Below, one piece after another: positions 22,741 to 34,000 of a DNA stretch of 64,000 bases. Position 1 is the first letter of the stretch; every line of letters begins with the position of its first letter. A program made the translations under genes and the position numbers. The notes beneath the pieces were generated by a model that ran no database searches, had not been told where the DNA came from, and saw nothing but the letters and a program-made list of their open reading frames with translations. The DNA is from a virus. The stretch covers positions 20,524-84,523 of the IMG/VR virus record IMGVR_UViG_3300013132_000036. One strand, written 5' to 3'.

Positions 22741-25401
22741 TTATGCTACTTCTTGTACTATAAAATTAAGTGTTGCTGTACCAGCACCAAGTCCAGCAAA
22801 AATAAACTGGCATGTAGTAGTACTAACTGCACCATAAGGGAAAACTCCTATATTAGCATTAGTTGGTGTACCAGAATAAACACTACCTAATACAACTAAT
22901 TCACTAGTAGAAAATGCAGTAGTAAAAGTTATCTGTACCCTTGCAGTATTTAATCCGGAAGCAACCATACTGGCGGTAAATCCACTACCACTTACTATAG
23001 TAACCGGATTAGACCCATTCATATTACAAGTAATTACCCCCGATATTATTTTTTTAATAGGTGTTCCACCTGATCCCACTGTTAATGCTCCTCCAGTTAT
23101 TGTATTATTCCCGTTGATTGTAACATCCCCTGTGACGCCAATATCTCCAGTAACCCCAATATCTCCAGTAACCCCAATATCTCCAGTAACCCCAATATTA
23201 CCTTTAGCTTTGATAGCATAATCAGAACCAGCCCCAGAAACACCTATAGCTGATGTATAATCTATTGACTGTCCTATCGATATATTTGTACCTAAATTAG
23301 AAACGAAGAATCCTGTAGTGTTTGCTGCAGTTACTGGTGATGTTCCAGTTGATGCACCTACCGCAATAGCAACGGAGTCATTAGCACTAGGACCAGTAGA
23401 CGGATTAAGCGGAACAATAGAAGTTATCTCTATACCATTCGGGTAATTGTTTACCGAAAGCCCAGAGGCAAATGTTCCTTTACCAATAGAAGATGTTGTG
23501 GAATATAAATTTCTATGTATTTTTAGTAAAGAATTTCCACCCACTGCAGCATTGTTTCCAGTTGCACCAAGATTAAATAAAGAACGAGGATCATCAGTAC
23601 CAATTGTTTGTACCCCAGTAACATATAAGCTGTGATTAGCTCTATTATTAGCTCTGTATGTTGCGCCAGTTAGAGAAGCTAATTCTGGAGATAGGTTTGA
23701 ATTAACACCAATAGAAACCCCTCCTGTTGTACTTCCAGAAGCACCATAAATCGATAGCAAAGAACTATTTATAGTTCCCATGATAATAGTGTTTCCTCCA
23801 CCAGTACCATTGGCCATAATTTCTAATCTCTTATTAGAATTTTTAGTTTCTATAAGAGTTCTATATGCTGCGCTAGAATAATTATAAACCCCACCATTTA
23901 CAAATGTTGTAATTGAAAAAACCGGACCAGAAGCACCTGCATTAGAAACATTAGATATCTTTTGTGTGTAATTTATTAAAGGCTGATTAAAACCACCCAA
24001 GTTGTATCCAGTTCCAGCAAAAAATTCTTGAACTATGCTAGGCCCTGTTCCAGAACTATCAAAGATGCCGTCACCTATTGTTGTTCTAGGAGAATAATTA
24101 GCACCTTTAGTTTTTATTTGTAATCCTGGACCATAATTAGGGGAGGTAACGAATAATTGTGGATATCTTCCAGCTAACTCTGAAGGTCCCGTTGTTTGTA
24201 ATCCGCCGGAGCTATCTCCGGTAGGATTATTGTACCCTACCATTGCATGTCCATTAACAAAAAGAACACCTAAATTATAATTAGGGGTTCCGGATTCTCC
24301 TACAAATAAAGAAGATGTGTGAGGTGATGATCCTGTACCTATACTTGCGTTTCCGTTTACTGCCAATCTTCTATTATCAACAGAAGCACCGACGTGTTTA
24401 AACTCACCAGTTCCTAATCCTACACCTAATCCGGTAGAATTAGCAAAAACAGGAGCAAAAGATTGATTAGTAGGTGTGGACGTGTTATTAGAGAGTTCTA
24501 AAAATCCCCCATTAGAACTAGCATCTATAAAAGTTCCTTTATTAACTGAAGATGTCTTAAGTAAGATATTATCACTGGATGAAGTTGCAGTTATTTCACT
24601 ACTGCTTAGCATGTTTATACCAGACTCGGCAGTTGCTCCATTTGATACTATACCTATTGATCCCTTGGGATTTACAAAGCTAAGATTATAAAATCCTAAT
24701 CCTGCTCCAGTAGACCCCGATGGGTTAACTGAAAGGTCCCAAGAAAAATATGGGTTGTACAAACTTCCAGTTGATCCAGATCCACTCGGGCTTATATCGA
24801 AAGTAGATCTAGCAAAGCTTATTAGCTTTGTTCTGTCATCTTTAGTAGCAATCTTTAGCTTTGCATTTTCGAAGTTTAGATTGTCTATTGCAGTTCCACC
24901 AGGGGTATACTCAGTAATTGTAGAATCAGATAACACCAATCCTTTATCTCCTGCAGTCGCACCTGCTAGTAATATGGCTTGTGCAGTAGCTCCCCCAATT
25001 ATATCAATAGGTGTTACTTTCTGAAATAAATCTCCCGCGTTTAATCCATATCCGGTATTAACCCATCCAGTAGCAGTAAAAACATAAATATCCTGATTTG
25101 CAGAATCTGGATCTAGCCAGTAATCTCCTAAAGTTGGAAAAGTCCAAGGATTTGATCCGGTAATCCCACCAGAGGCAGGAGATGTGTCTTGTACAAACCA
25201 TTTGGTTCCTGAAGGTCCCTGAACTCCTTGAACCCCCTGAGGTCCCTGAGGTCCAATGGGTCCAGTAGGACCTATCAATCCTTGAGCTCCTTGTGGTCCT
25301 CCGCCTGCACTAAGTATTTGGTCAAAGTTATAATTTAATTTATCAACTATGGTAGACTGATTGTCTCCCTGTAAAATATTTAGTATATTAATCTGTGGCA
25401 T
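22741..25401 (-). CDS. Collagen-like tail fibre protein
   Basis: An 886-residue fibre. The N-terminus (INILNILQGDNQSTIVDKLN and NYNFDQIL) resembles the short adaptor start also seen in the 305-residue protein farther upstream. A collagen-like G-x-y segment occupies about residues 34-66. The long shaft is rich in Gly, Ser, Thr and Asn with irregular beta repeats. A hexapeptide repeat (GDIGVT) sits at about 734-760, and a beta-rich C-terminal tip follows (TARVQITFTTAFSTSELVVL). GATATATAAT lies 16 bases upstream. The C-terminus is the likely receptor-binding end. No chaperone or peptidase domain is obvious. Confidence 0.75.
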   Translation of the reverse strand: MPQINILNILQGDNQSTIVDKLNYNFDQILSAGGGPQGAQGLIGPTGPIGPQGPQGVQGVQGPSGTKWFVQDTSPASGGITGSNPWTFPTLGDYWLDPDSANQDIYVFTATGWVNTGYGLNAGDLFQKVTPIDIIGGATAQAILLAGATAGDKGLVLSDSTITEYTPGGTAIDNLNFENAKLKIATKDDRTKLISFARSTFDISPSGSGSTGSLYNPYFSWDLSVNPSGSTGAGLGFYNLSFVNPKGSIGIVSNGATAESGINMLSSSEITATSSSDNILLKTSSVNKGTFIDASSNGGFLELSNNTSTPTNQSFAPVFANSTGLGVGLGTGEFKHVGASVDNRRLAVNGNASIGTGSSPHTSSLFVGESGTPNYNLGVLFVNGHAMVGYNNPTGDSSGGLQTTGPSELAGRYPQLFVTSPNYGPGLQIKTKGANYSPRTTIGDGIFDSSGTGPSIVQEFFAGTGYNLGGFNQPLINYTQKISNVSNAGASGPVFSITTFVNGGVYNYSSAAYRTLIETKNSNKRLEIMANGTGGGNTIIMGTINSSLLSIYGASGSTTGGVSIGVNSNLSPELASLTGATYRANNRANHSLYVTGVQTIGTDDPRSLFNLGATGNNAAVGGNSLLKIHRNLYSTTSSIGKGTFASGLSVNNYPNGIEITSIVPLNPSTGPSANDSVAIAVGASTGTSPVTAANTTGFFVSNLGTNISIGQSIDYTSAIGVSGAGSDYAIKAKGNIGVTGDIGVTGDIGVTGDIGVTGDVTINGNNTITGGALTVGSGGTPIKKIISGVITCNMNGSNPVTIVSGSGFTASMVASGLNTARVQITFTTAFSTSELVVLGSVYSGTPTNANIGVFPYGAVSTTTCQFIFAGLGAGTATLNFIVQEVA
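23122..23199 (-). repeat. 18-bp tandem repeat in fibre gene
   Basis: Three perfect copies of an 18-base unit (plus-strand aatatctccagtaacccc at 23140, 23158 and 23176), one diverged copy before them and a partial one after. On the minus strand the units stay in frame and encode the hexapeptide GDIGVT. Slippage could change the fibre length in six-residue steps. Confidence 0.85.
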
Positions 25402-25417
25402 CTCTTTTTATAGTTAC

Positions 25418-25427
25418 ATTATATATC
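25418..25427 (-). promoter_or_regulatory. Candidate late-promoter element GATATATAAT
   Basis: Minus-strand GATATATAAT in the 43-base gap before the fibre gene, 16 bases from its ATG. Same family as the other GATATATA elements described here. Confidence 0.4.
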
Positions 25428-25444
25428 AAAAATCCGTCCCTCTA

Positions 25445-28400
25445 TTAAATTTTTCCTATATCTATAGAGAAACAGACAGAATAATTGAAAGAAGGATCTT
25501 TAGGAATTCTAAATTCGTATCTTAGATCATTTACTTTAGTGTATCTTACCTCTTCAGAATTAAAATATCCATTAATCAATTTCTGATAATCTGCTAAATT
25601 ACCTATTACTGGTACTAAAGTCTCATTTGATGACACCGGTACTTTTTTAAGATATCCTCTGTTTAGTTTAGATTGAAATATAGGAATTATATTTTGATTC
25701 ATATATTCTTTGAAATCGTCATCAATATCAGAAGTGTTTCCAAAACCAAATTCAGGAATTATGAATTTATTAAAAGATTCTTTGCCACCGTTTTCTAAGA
25801 AATATCTATTCAGCATTCTATCCATTAAAATAACACCTTTTAATTCAGTGGGGGTATTTTCCCATAGTATTTCATAGTTAGGGTAGTTATTATAATTTAG
25901 ATCTAGTACATCTTTTAATGACTGAAAATACACAAGCTGTTTCTGTGAATTTATCAAGTCTGGAGTCTGCATGAATTTGCTACCGAAGAAAGATTTTTGC
26001 TCCTTCATTACTCTAGTACCCGGGAGATTTACATATCCAGTAGGACCAGTGTATTCTCTATAAAATCCAGGATCCCAAGAACTTTCAAAAATAGAAAGAT
26101 TTCTTTTATCCACTGGGGTTTCTCCTATAATCGTGTAAACAGGATTATAAGGGGAATTTTGTCCGATTCTAAATATCCATTGAGGAGAGTACTTATAATA
26201 GTTAACATTTTTAGATACTCCAAAATTATCTTTATATGGACCAAAAGAACAATAAGAGTACTCTATAGGATCTATTACTTTTATACCCCCTCCCATGTAT
26301 TTTCCTCCATTTGCTACGTAGTAAACAGTAGAAGGGAAGTCATAAGGCACGTCTATCTCTACATAGGATCCAGTAGTTCCTGGTGTTCCAAATAGTGTAT
26401 ATCCCTGAGTTATCGAATCATTTGAAATATCGTTGCCAATTTGATTCTCGGAAAAATATATTTGATATCCAGTATTGCTAGCATCACTAAGATCGAAGTA
26501 ATAGATTACTCCCTTGATTAAATTTATTTCTCCCTGGGCCACACCGTTTATTTCTAAGCAACTAGTAGATCCAATATCGTAAGATGATGATTCTTCTGGT
26601 TTTTCAACAACCTTTACTGTGAATGTGTTATAGTTTGGTATTGTCCATGCAGGAACATCGTATTTTACATCTTCGAAATTTAAAACCTCTCTGAAGCTAG
26701 GAACGTATTCTCCTCCATATCTATAAAGCTCACTTTGTCCGTCGATATCCTCTGTTTCATATCCCACATTAAATACGCTTAACTCTTGTGGCTTATCTGT
26801 TATTTCTACTGGAACAATAACAGTTTCCTGTTCAAAGAACGAAGGCTTGATAAACTCTAAAACGAATTGGTTTTCTAACACCTTCGTGGTTTCCGATGTT
26901 TCATCCCACTCATAAGTTAAATAGTCTATATAAGGATATCCTGTGTTAACCCATAAGGAAAGATTAGCAAAAGATATTTTTTCTAAAATATTTTCCCAAT
27001 ATCCTATTCCGCCTTGTCTTTGGTAGATAGGAATATTTAAAAGCGATGAATAGTTTGCTATAGTTGGTATGTTAACAGGACCAGGTATACCAATATCACT
27101 GAAGTTAAACTGGTATCCTGGTTGTATATTGGTAAAATTTATAACACTCTGTCCAACCCCAGTAGGAAAAGGAAGGGTGTAGCCACTGTAAGGAGAAGGT
27201 CCAGCAATTCCATAGAAAGATCCAGGACTAGTTGTGTTAGGTCCAGAAATTGGATTTGGTTGAACCGAAGGAAGATAAGTGAAATTTATTTCATCTCTTA
27301 AATCCGTTTCATAATCAGGATTAGGAATAATATAAATTTCGCCCTCGTTCCCTACTGTACCGCTATTAACAGTTGAGAATAGTCCTTGGATGTTGGGAGC
27401 AGATGATATATTAAGTGCTGAAGATAGTTTGATATCTCCCACTGTAGGTAATTCTACTAATCCAGAAGGAAGTGAAGAACTAACAACGGTAGAAAAATAG
27501 GAGCTATCTAGTTTGTCTTTCAATGAGTATAATAAGAAATAATCTAAATCTAGATATTGATTTTCTGGACTTATATTTTCAAAATTCAAAACCCTAGCAT
27601 CTTCAATTAAAACCTCTATGATAAAAGTTATATTCTTAAATGTTCTATTCTCTACTACTTTTATCTTAACTGGGGTTTGTATTTCATCTAGTATGTTTTT
27701 TACAGGCACTATAACACAAGAGAACTTATAGTCATCATAAAATCTATCATCCTCGATGTATTTAATTGATTCTCCCTGTGCATAGTCAGTGAATGTCCTT
27801 TTAATTCTTACCTTAGCACCCCTAAATAATGTTTCTGAAAATTTACTACCACTATTAAAGTCAAACACCGAATATCTTTCGGTTAAACCTATTTTGTTTA
27901 TTGTTGTGCTTCCTGGATAATATTGTGCTAAGTCATCTCCCTCGATTGAAAAATAATCTAAGAAATAATCCCTTAAGGCTGGATTTGCATCCGACAAGAA
28001 GGAAAGATTGATTTCACTAGCTAGATAATTTTTGTCAGAATGTATACTTTCTTCTGGAAAAGAATAAGGCGGTTTTTGTAACTGGTACCATTCGTGAGTA
28101 AAGTATTGCGGATCCTGTGCTCTTCTAAAGAAACTCGGTGAAAAATTTAAAGGACTAAAAGCTATATTAGCATTTAATCTATATCCATTTCCTCTAATAT
28201 CTGTTCCTCCTCTATAAACCCATTTAGTTATATAAGGACTAACTCTACTGTTGGTAGCAAATAATGGATTATAATTATCCTTCGTGTAGTCATATTCAGA
28301 ACTTAGCTTACCAAAATTTAACTGTTTATATTTTGTGTCTAATCCTATGGCATTATCAATAAACTCAAGAGACTGTATACCGTAAAATCCAGGAAAAGAA

Positions 28401-31072
28401 TCTAAGTCCGGATAAAAGGAATAATCAAAATTACTAGTGGTAACTCCAGTCGTAATGTTTCCTCTTGATGACAATGTCGGAAAAACATTAGACTCTGCTC
28501 CAGTAGAACCGGTGGCTAATGTATACTCTTCTTCTCCTGCTATCCCTTCAAAGAAATCCGGTCCAATTATAGTATTAATTGGGGATCCTGAAGTTGGATA
28601 TATTATTGTCGCTCCAGAAGATACGAAGTATGTTTTTCCTGGAACTATTTTAGTTATTCCTGAAGGTTGAACATCTAAATGTTTATAGTACTCAGATGTT
28701 GGAGTATATCCATATTGGCTATACCAGAAATCCATATCTATTTCTCTTAATCCATAGAAAGAAAAAATTCCTAGCGGAACGTCATACGTATCAAATGCTG
28801 AAATAGATCCAGATGTACCAAAAGCTATTGATTCAGTAAAATTAGATATTTCGAGCGTGGCGTGTGTTTCAAAATCCTTAAGTCCTACTATTTCACCTTT
28901 CTCGTCTTTAGCATATTGATCAACAAACCTATACTTTCCTACAACAATAGAAGCTCCCCTGTTTGAGTATTCTGGTATATTATTAAATGAATCTGTGGAT
29001 GTACTTTTTATAGTTTCTATAAACGTTTTGCCTATCTCTATCTTATTTGCATCCTCTATCTTAACCTTAACTCTTGTATTAGCATAATTAGATCCGCCTA
29101 AGAATGATTGTCTCTGATTTATATCACAAACATCTTTTTCATTTATAAAGACAATGCCTCTTTTGGTATCAGGCATTCTTTGGGATGTTGTAAAATTCTG
29201 AAAAAAGTCTAAATAATATTTAGTGTTCTCCTGTATACCAACTGCATTTGTTCTTATTACAATCTCGTCTCCTGAATTAAAGGCCTCAAATGAGTTGTAA
29301 TTGAAACTATTGAAAATACCGGTTAAAGCCTCTGCAATTTCTTCATTTGTTCCAAAGGGATGATAATAATAAACATTGTCCTGGGCATAAAAGCTTCCAG
29401 GTCCCCACTCATCAATAGTAGAAGAAAGATCCGATGCTCTAATTATGTCATATTTAGCGCCAGGTAATCCATGATAGCCTAAAGGATTATAAAATATAAA
29501 TGAATTCTCGTTATAATTATTTAGCTCTCCTGCTATTCTAATAACGCTGTACCCTCTTCCTTTCTGTCCTGTAGTTACTGCAGGATATTGCTTTCTAGTA
29601 TCTACGTCCTTTCCTGATAATAAAGATAGGTCTAGAGATGTATCTTGTATTACTAATTGGTTCTCGTATCCATTTATTCCGTAAACTGAATACAGTGGAT
29701 CTGGTGATGAATTTCCATAATCTTCGTACCTTTTTAGAGAGTGAAAATTATCTTTCTTGTCTTTTATCCAAAAAAGTTTAGTTTCCTCTAATATGTTTAC
29801 GTCATCTGAGTTTGGTATAACCCCCGATATGTAGTTAGGATCTAAATATAATCTTACTCCATTGTCATTATATTGGTAATAAGAATTTTCTTGGTAATAG
29901 TATCCTTTATTATTTTTTTCAGGAACTGGGGTGTTTCCAGAGGTTCCTTGACTTTTGTAAAGTGCATCCCCATCTATCTTAAAATTAGCTATCTCTGGGG
30001 CATTAACATATAACCCAAAATATCTATTTATAGTGTAATTGGAAGAGTCGTTGTCATTAAATAAAAACTCTAGATTTAAAAGCTTATAGCTTAATACCCC
30101 ATTGTTTCTGAATCCGTTAGTTATAAAATCTTCGAATCCTATTTGGGTTTCTGGATTTTTATAATAATCTATTAAATAATCCCCTTTCTTATCAAATATT
30201 CCAACTTGATAATTAACACCATTAAAAGTAGTTAACTGATTTTCTTCAAATCTAACATCTATTAGACTATCAGTATACCCAGGAGTATTTTTTATCTTTC
30301 TTAGATATTTACCTATTTTAGAATCGGCAGTTAAATCAAAACTTGCTACAACAGTAGACTTTGGTAATATCTTATCGTAGAAATGATCCTCCGTGTTTTC
30401 AACATTTCCCATGTTGTATAATGGGTCCAAAAGTATTACAGATCCTTGTCCCTGTACAACATTAAAACTAAAAGAAGTAGCAGTGAAAACATTGCCATCT
30501 GTGTAAGTTTGTGTTCCTGAAGATATCTGGAAAGGAAGGTATCCAGCACTTTGTGGATCTATTGAGGTGTCCTGTAAAACTTTATATGTGCTTCCGATAA
30601 CAAGAGAAGTTACTGGAACTTTGTATGAATAATCTATCGGATCATTTAATTTAAAAATAACAAAATGATCAGGTATATCTTCACCTAACCAAAATGGAGC
30701 TAGGTAAGAGAAATCTTCATCATATTTGTCGGAGATTAAAGGAGAAACACCAGAGCTATAAAAAAAACTGTAGCTGTCTGATAAATCCTTTATCTGGTTC
30801 TGGACCGGATCTCCTTCACCAAACATACCAAAAACAAACTGTGATGGGGTTTTACCCTCTCTGAAAAATCTATAAAGATCCTTATCATAAGAAGTTTCTG
30901 GAGATATCCTAAAGCCTTTATAATAGCTGTTAGACATCTCAGAATTAGAATCTATAGAATTAAGCCATATATCACTTTTGGAATCAACTGTAATTTTTAC
31001 ATTTCCGGATATTCTTGGATTGGCTCTGAGAACTCCAAAAGAAGAATTTTGTTTAATTATTTTCCTTGCCAC
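25445..31072 (-). CDS. Giant tail/appendage protein with cupredoxin-like domain
   Basis: A 1,875-residue protein, mostly beta-rich with many Tyr, Asn, Ser and Gly, lacking long coiled coils. Near residues 1490-1600 a segment (YDIGSTSCLEING, IYYFDLSDASNTGYQIYF, STVYYVANGGKYMGGGIKV) follows the pattern of cupredoxin-like domains in other phage structural proteins, where the final part is usually YYxCxxHxxMGGxI. Here the Cys and His are absent, so copper binding is unlikely. The gene uses GTG and starts 3 bases after the previous stop. Its place in the fibre block suggests a tail-surface or baseplate-peripheral protein. The main body was not recognised. Confidence 0.6.
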   Translation of the reverse strand: MARKIIKQNSSFGVLRANPRISGNVKITVDSKSDIWLNSIDSNSEMSNSYYKGFRISPETSYDKDLYRFFREGKTPSQFVFGMFGEGDPVQNQIKDLSDSYSFFYSSGVSPLISDKYDEDFSYLAPFWLGEDIPDHFVIFKLNDPIDYSYKVPVTSLVIGSTYKVLQDTSIDPQSAGYLPFQISSGTQTYTDGNVFTATSFSFNVVQGQGSVILLDPLYNMGNVENTEDHFYDKILPKSTVVASFDLTADSKIGKYLRKIKNTPGYTDSLIDVRFEENQLTTFNGVNYQVGIFDKKGDYLIDYYKNPETQIGFEDFITNGFRNNGVLSYKLLNLEFLFNDNDSSNYTINRYFGLYVNAPEIANFKIDGDALYKSQGTSGNTPVPEKNNKGYYYQENSYYQYNDNGVRLYLDPNYISGVIPNSDDVNILEETKLFWIKDKKDNFHSLKRYEDYGNSSPDPLYSVYGINGYENQLVIQDTSLDLSLLSGKDVDTRKQYPAVTTGQKGRGYSVIRIAGELNNYNENSFIFYNPLGYHGLPGAKYDIIRASDLSSTIDEWGPGSFYAQDNVYYYHPFGTNEEIAEALTGIFNSFNYNSFEAFNSGDEIVIRTNAVGIQENTKYYLDFFQNFTTSQRMPDTKRGIVFINEKDVCDINQRQSFLGGSNYANTRVKVKIEDANKIEIGKTFIETIKSTSTDSFNNIPEYSNRGASIVVGKYRFVDQYAKDEKGEIVGLKDFETHATLEISNFTESIAFGTSGSISAFDTYDVPLGIFSFYGLREIDMDFWYSQYGYTPTSEYYKHLDVQPSGITKIVPGKTYFVSSGATIIYPTSGSPINTIIGPDFFEGIAGEEEYTLATGSTGAESNVFPTLSSRGNITTGVTTSNFDYSFYPDLDSFPGFYGIQSLEFIDNAIGLDTKYKQLNFGKLSSEYDYTKDNYNPLFATNSRVSPYITKWVYRGGTDIRGNGYRLNANIAFSPLNFSPSFFRRAQDPQYFTHEWYQLQKPPYSFPEESIHSDKNYLASEINLSFLSDANPALRDYFLDYFSIEGDDLAQYYPGSTTINKIGLTERYSVFDFNSGSKFSETLFRGAKVRIKRTFTDYAQGESIKYIEDDRFYDDYKFSCVIVPVKNILDEIQTPVKIKVVENRTFKNITFIIEVLIEDARVLNFENISPENQYLDLDYFLLYSLKDKLDSSYFSTVVSSSLPSGLVELPTVGDIKLSSALNISSAPNIQGLFSTVNSGTVGNEGEIYIIPNPDYETDLRDEINFTYLPSVQPNPISGPNTTSPGSFYGIAGPSPYSGYTLPFPTGVGQSVINFTNIQPGYQFNFSDIGIPGPVNIPTIANYSSLLNIPIYQRQGGIGYWENILEKISFANLSLWVNTGYPYIDYLTYEWDETSETTKVLENQFVLEFIKPSFFEQETVIVPVEITDKPQELSVFNVGYETEDIDGQSELYRYGGEYVPSFREVLNFEDVKYDVPAWTIPNYNTFTVKVVEKPEESSSYDIGSTSCLEINGVAQGEINLIKGVIYYFDLSDASNTGYQIYFSENQIGNDISNDSITQGYTLFGTPGTTGSYVEIDVPYDFPSTVYYVANGGKYMGGGIKVIDPIEYSYCSFGPYKDNFGVSKNVNYYKYSPQWIFRIGQNSPYNPVYTIIGETPVDKRNLSIFESSWDPGFYREYTGPTGYVNLPGTRVMKEQKSFFGSKFMQTPDLINSQKQLVYFQSLKDVLDLNYNNYPNYEILWENTPTELKGVILMDRMLNRYFLENGGKESFNKFIIPEFGFGNTSDIDDDFKEYMNQNIIPIFQSKLNRGYLKKVPVSSNETLVPVIGNLADYQKLINGYFNSEEVRYTKVNDLRYEFRIPKDPSFNYSVCFSIDIGKI

Positions 31073-31075
31073 TTA

Positions 31076-34000
31076 CTAGATAGTTGTTTTCTTACTTTGA
31101 GAATAAGCTGGTGAAACTAACGAAGTCTTAGTATAACTTCCTGACACTAAAACATCGAAAGAAAAAAGATCTTCGTTTTTTACCTGTATATCTATTCCTA
31201 TTTTCTTAGTGTAGGTAATATTCTTAAGGTTACCTGCAGATCTCCATCCTCCAACGTATCCTAGTTTATCTTGAGCTCTCATTTGAAAAACAAGTGGTAC
31301 TGTTATAGCATTCTCCTGACCAAAATCTAATGTCTTTTTAGCCAATTGAGTAGATCCTTCTATCTGAACCGCTGTGTGATTAGTAGGAGCTAAAAATAAA
31401 TAGGATCCACAAGAGAACTTACCACATAGGAATTCGTCAGTTTCTACAAATCCTAGTTTATTAGGATATGAGTTATCGTCAGTACCAAAAGAAGACCCGG
31501 AGTTAGCTGGATAATATTCCAACTGTTGGTACGAAGAAGATTGAGTTCCTGGTACAGAAGCTGATATATTTGTATCAGTCTCAAATCCTAAAGCGTGTCT
31601 AAAAGAGGGATAATTCATAGGTCCTGCAGGTAAAACTGAAGGCCTTATCAATGATTCAAAAATTGTTGAATTTCCGTCGTTTATATCAGGATGAGAAATA
31701 TGGATACAGAACTCATTAAGATCCCCATTAATATCTGGTGATCCACCTGTGTATGTACCACTCCATATATTAGCGTTAGCACCCGCACTTACCACACTTG
31801 TTGTAGATGGTTTAAATGGTATTATTATGCCATCATTATTTATAGGTAACTGGCTGCCTCCCACTGTTGAACCATTATCTATGTTCCATGCTAATGTTGT
31901 GGAAGGAACAAAATATAATCCCTCGTCAAGTCCTACACTCTTATATCTATTATAAACAAACTGTGAGTATGCGTTTCCACTTTGATATCCAGAAGCTTGA
32001 ACAAAAGATCCAGGAGAAGATGTATTAACATTAGCATCAACAATACCAGAAAGCTGAATTGGAGTTTCTCCGTACTTCCTATTATTGTTGTAATCAGCCT
32101 GACTAGTAATAGAATTTGGTGCTTTAACTCCTTGACCTCCTGGTATTAATGAAGAAAGTTCTAGTGGTGTTGCTGCTTCGTTTCTTAATTCTAGATAGTA
32201 AACAACGTTTGCTATCTTACCTTTGTTACTAGGATTTGAAAGATCTATAAGTTGATCATAGTATCCAGCAAATAAGTTTATAGTACTTCCAGGATTCACT
32301 TTGTTAGAAGTGTTTCCACTTCTAATATAAACACCTAATGTTCCTTTAGCTCTAGCAATCAATGCTCTTAATGATTGTAGTTCGTTATCAATTTGTGTTA
32401 GCTTCTGGAAAAGATCTAGCGCCTTCCCTGTTGCATCAAAAAATCCAGATGCAATCACTGAAGAATTATGAGCGTAAAATTTATCACCCGATGTGAATTG
32501 AGTAGATAAATGCTGATCTAACCCTTTTGCCTGTAAATCGCTTTGTACTTTAGAAACTGCTGTGTCTGTGTTGTTTTGTACAATAAAAGATGAGTTGTCA
32601 ACCTCGACAACAAGATCTGGTGGAAAATCAACTATTGCCGATGTTGACCAATCAGAAGTTAAAGGGTTAGTTGGCCATCCAGCTTCAGATACTGACTGTA
32701 CTTGGATTTCTACTTTTTCCCCTTTTGTTATAGAAATATCTAGCTGGTTTATATTGACTGTATTAGCGTCGCTAACGTCTTCAATTTGCCATACATATGT
32801 TCCAGTATTAGTATCATATACTTTCTTCCTTACGTCGCTTTTAAATTGAATCCAGTTAGTAAACTGACCAGTTTTTGCTACGCCATTGTTATCAATGTAA
32901 TCTATCTGATCTACTCCGTTGGGATTACCTGTCAAAGAAAGATATCTGTATCTTACATTAAACTGAACTATATTTTGCTCTCCAGTTTTAGGATCAATTA
33001 TAGGTTCAGGTATAGGCCAAAATCCCCTTACTCTATATTTAGGTGCTTCAGTTAATTCCGGTACCGCTATAATTAAATTGTTTAATTCTGTTATCGTGGT
33101 AGCTACCAATTCAGTTTTAACACTTTTGTCTTTTGTGAGAGCACTAATTTTATCATTTAACTTTTTAAATTCTGCGGTTGGTGTTTTACCAACAGAAGTT
33201 GTCGTTAGTTCGGATAATTGTTTTCTAGTTTGATCTATTGCTCTATCTATAGAATCCACTTCATTCTTAAGTGTATTCTTAGTTTTAACCTTATCTTTAA
33301 AAGCGTCGCTCTCTTTAGAGTTTGTTATTTGTGAATTTACCCTTACAACTTTAAAGTTACCAGGAGAAACTACAGGAGCTGCTGGGGTTTGTCCGTATAT
33401 AGCGGGAATAGTATTATCTTTTGCAGATGCTATAAATATTTTTCCAAAATCAGAAACCTGAGAGTTGTAAAAAGCCTCTAATGTTTTTACTCCGTCAGTA
33501 GTTGATATCTGAAGCTCATTAGACCAGAAGCAAATTCCTGGGCTATATTTACTAGACGCAACATTAAAATCGCCATCAATAGATTTGATAAATACTCCCT
33601 GTCTTTCATCGAATCCAACATTTACCCCTACCTGTCTATTAGACAACACATTAGAATATATTGTTAATACTGAATCTCCCAGCTGTATAGGTTCAAATCC
33701 AAATAATCTTTTAACTACCACGGTTTGATTAGTGGAATCAATCGATGTTATTTCATATTTAGTTCCTCCAGCAGTTATTAATATATCACCTTTGGTTAAT
33801 GTTCTAGAGTTTTGTGTATCTGCTAAAACGTCGTTGTATTTTAGAGTATTAAGTTTGTATTTTCTAACTGTATTAGTAGTTGTTGTTCCATTTACAGTTA
33901 TCTGTACTTCCTCATCAAATATTCTTAATACTCCAAAAGAACCTGTATATCTTATTGTTCTTAGATCTAAATCATTTATTTGTTCGTCAATAAAATACTG

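Noticed and set aside
23122-23199. Possible CRISPR-like repeat array
   Set aside because: Units are directly adjacent without spacers and stay in frame within the fibre gene, so this is a protein-coding tandem repeat.
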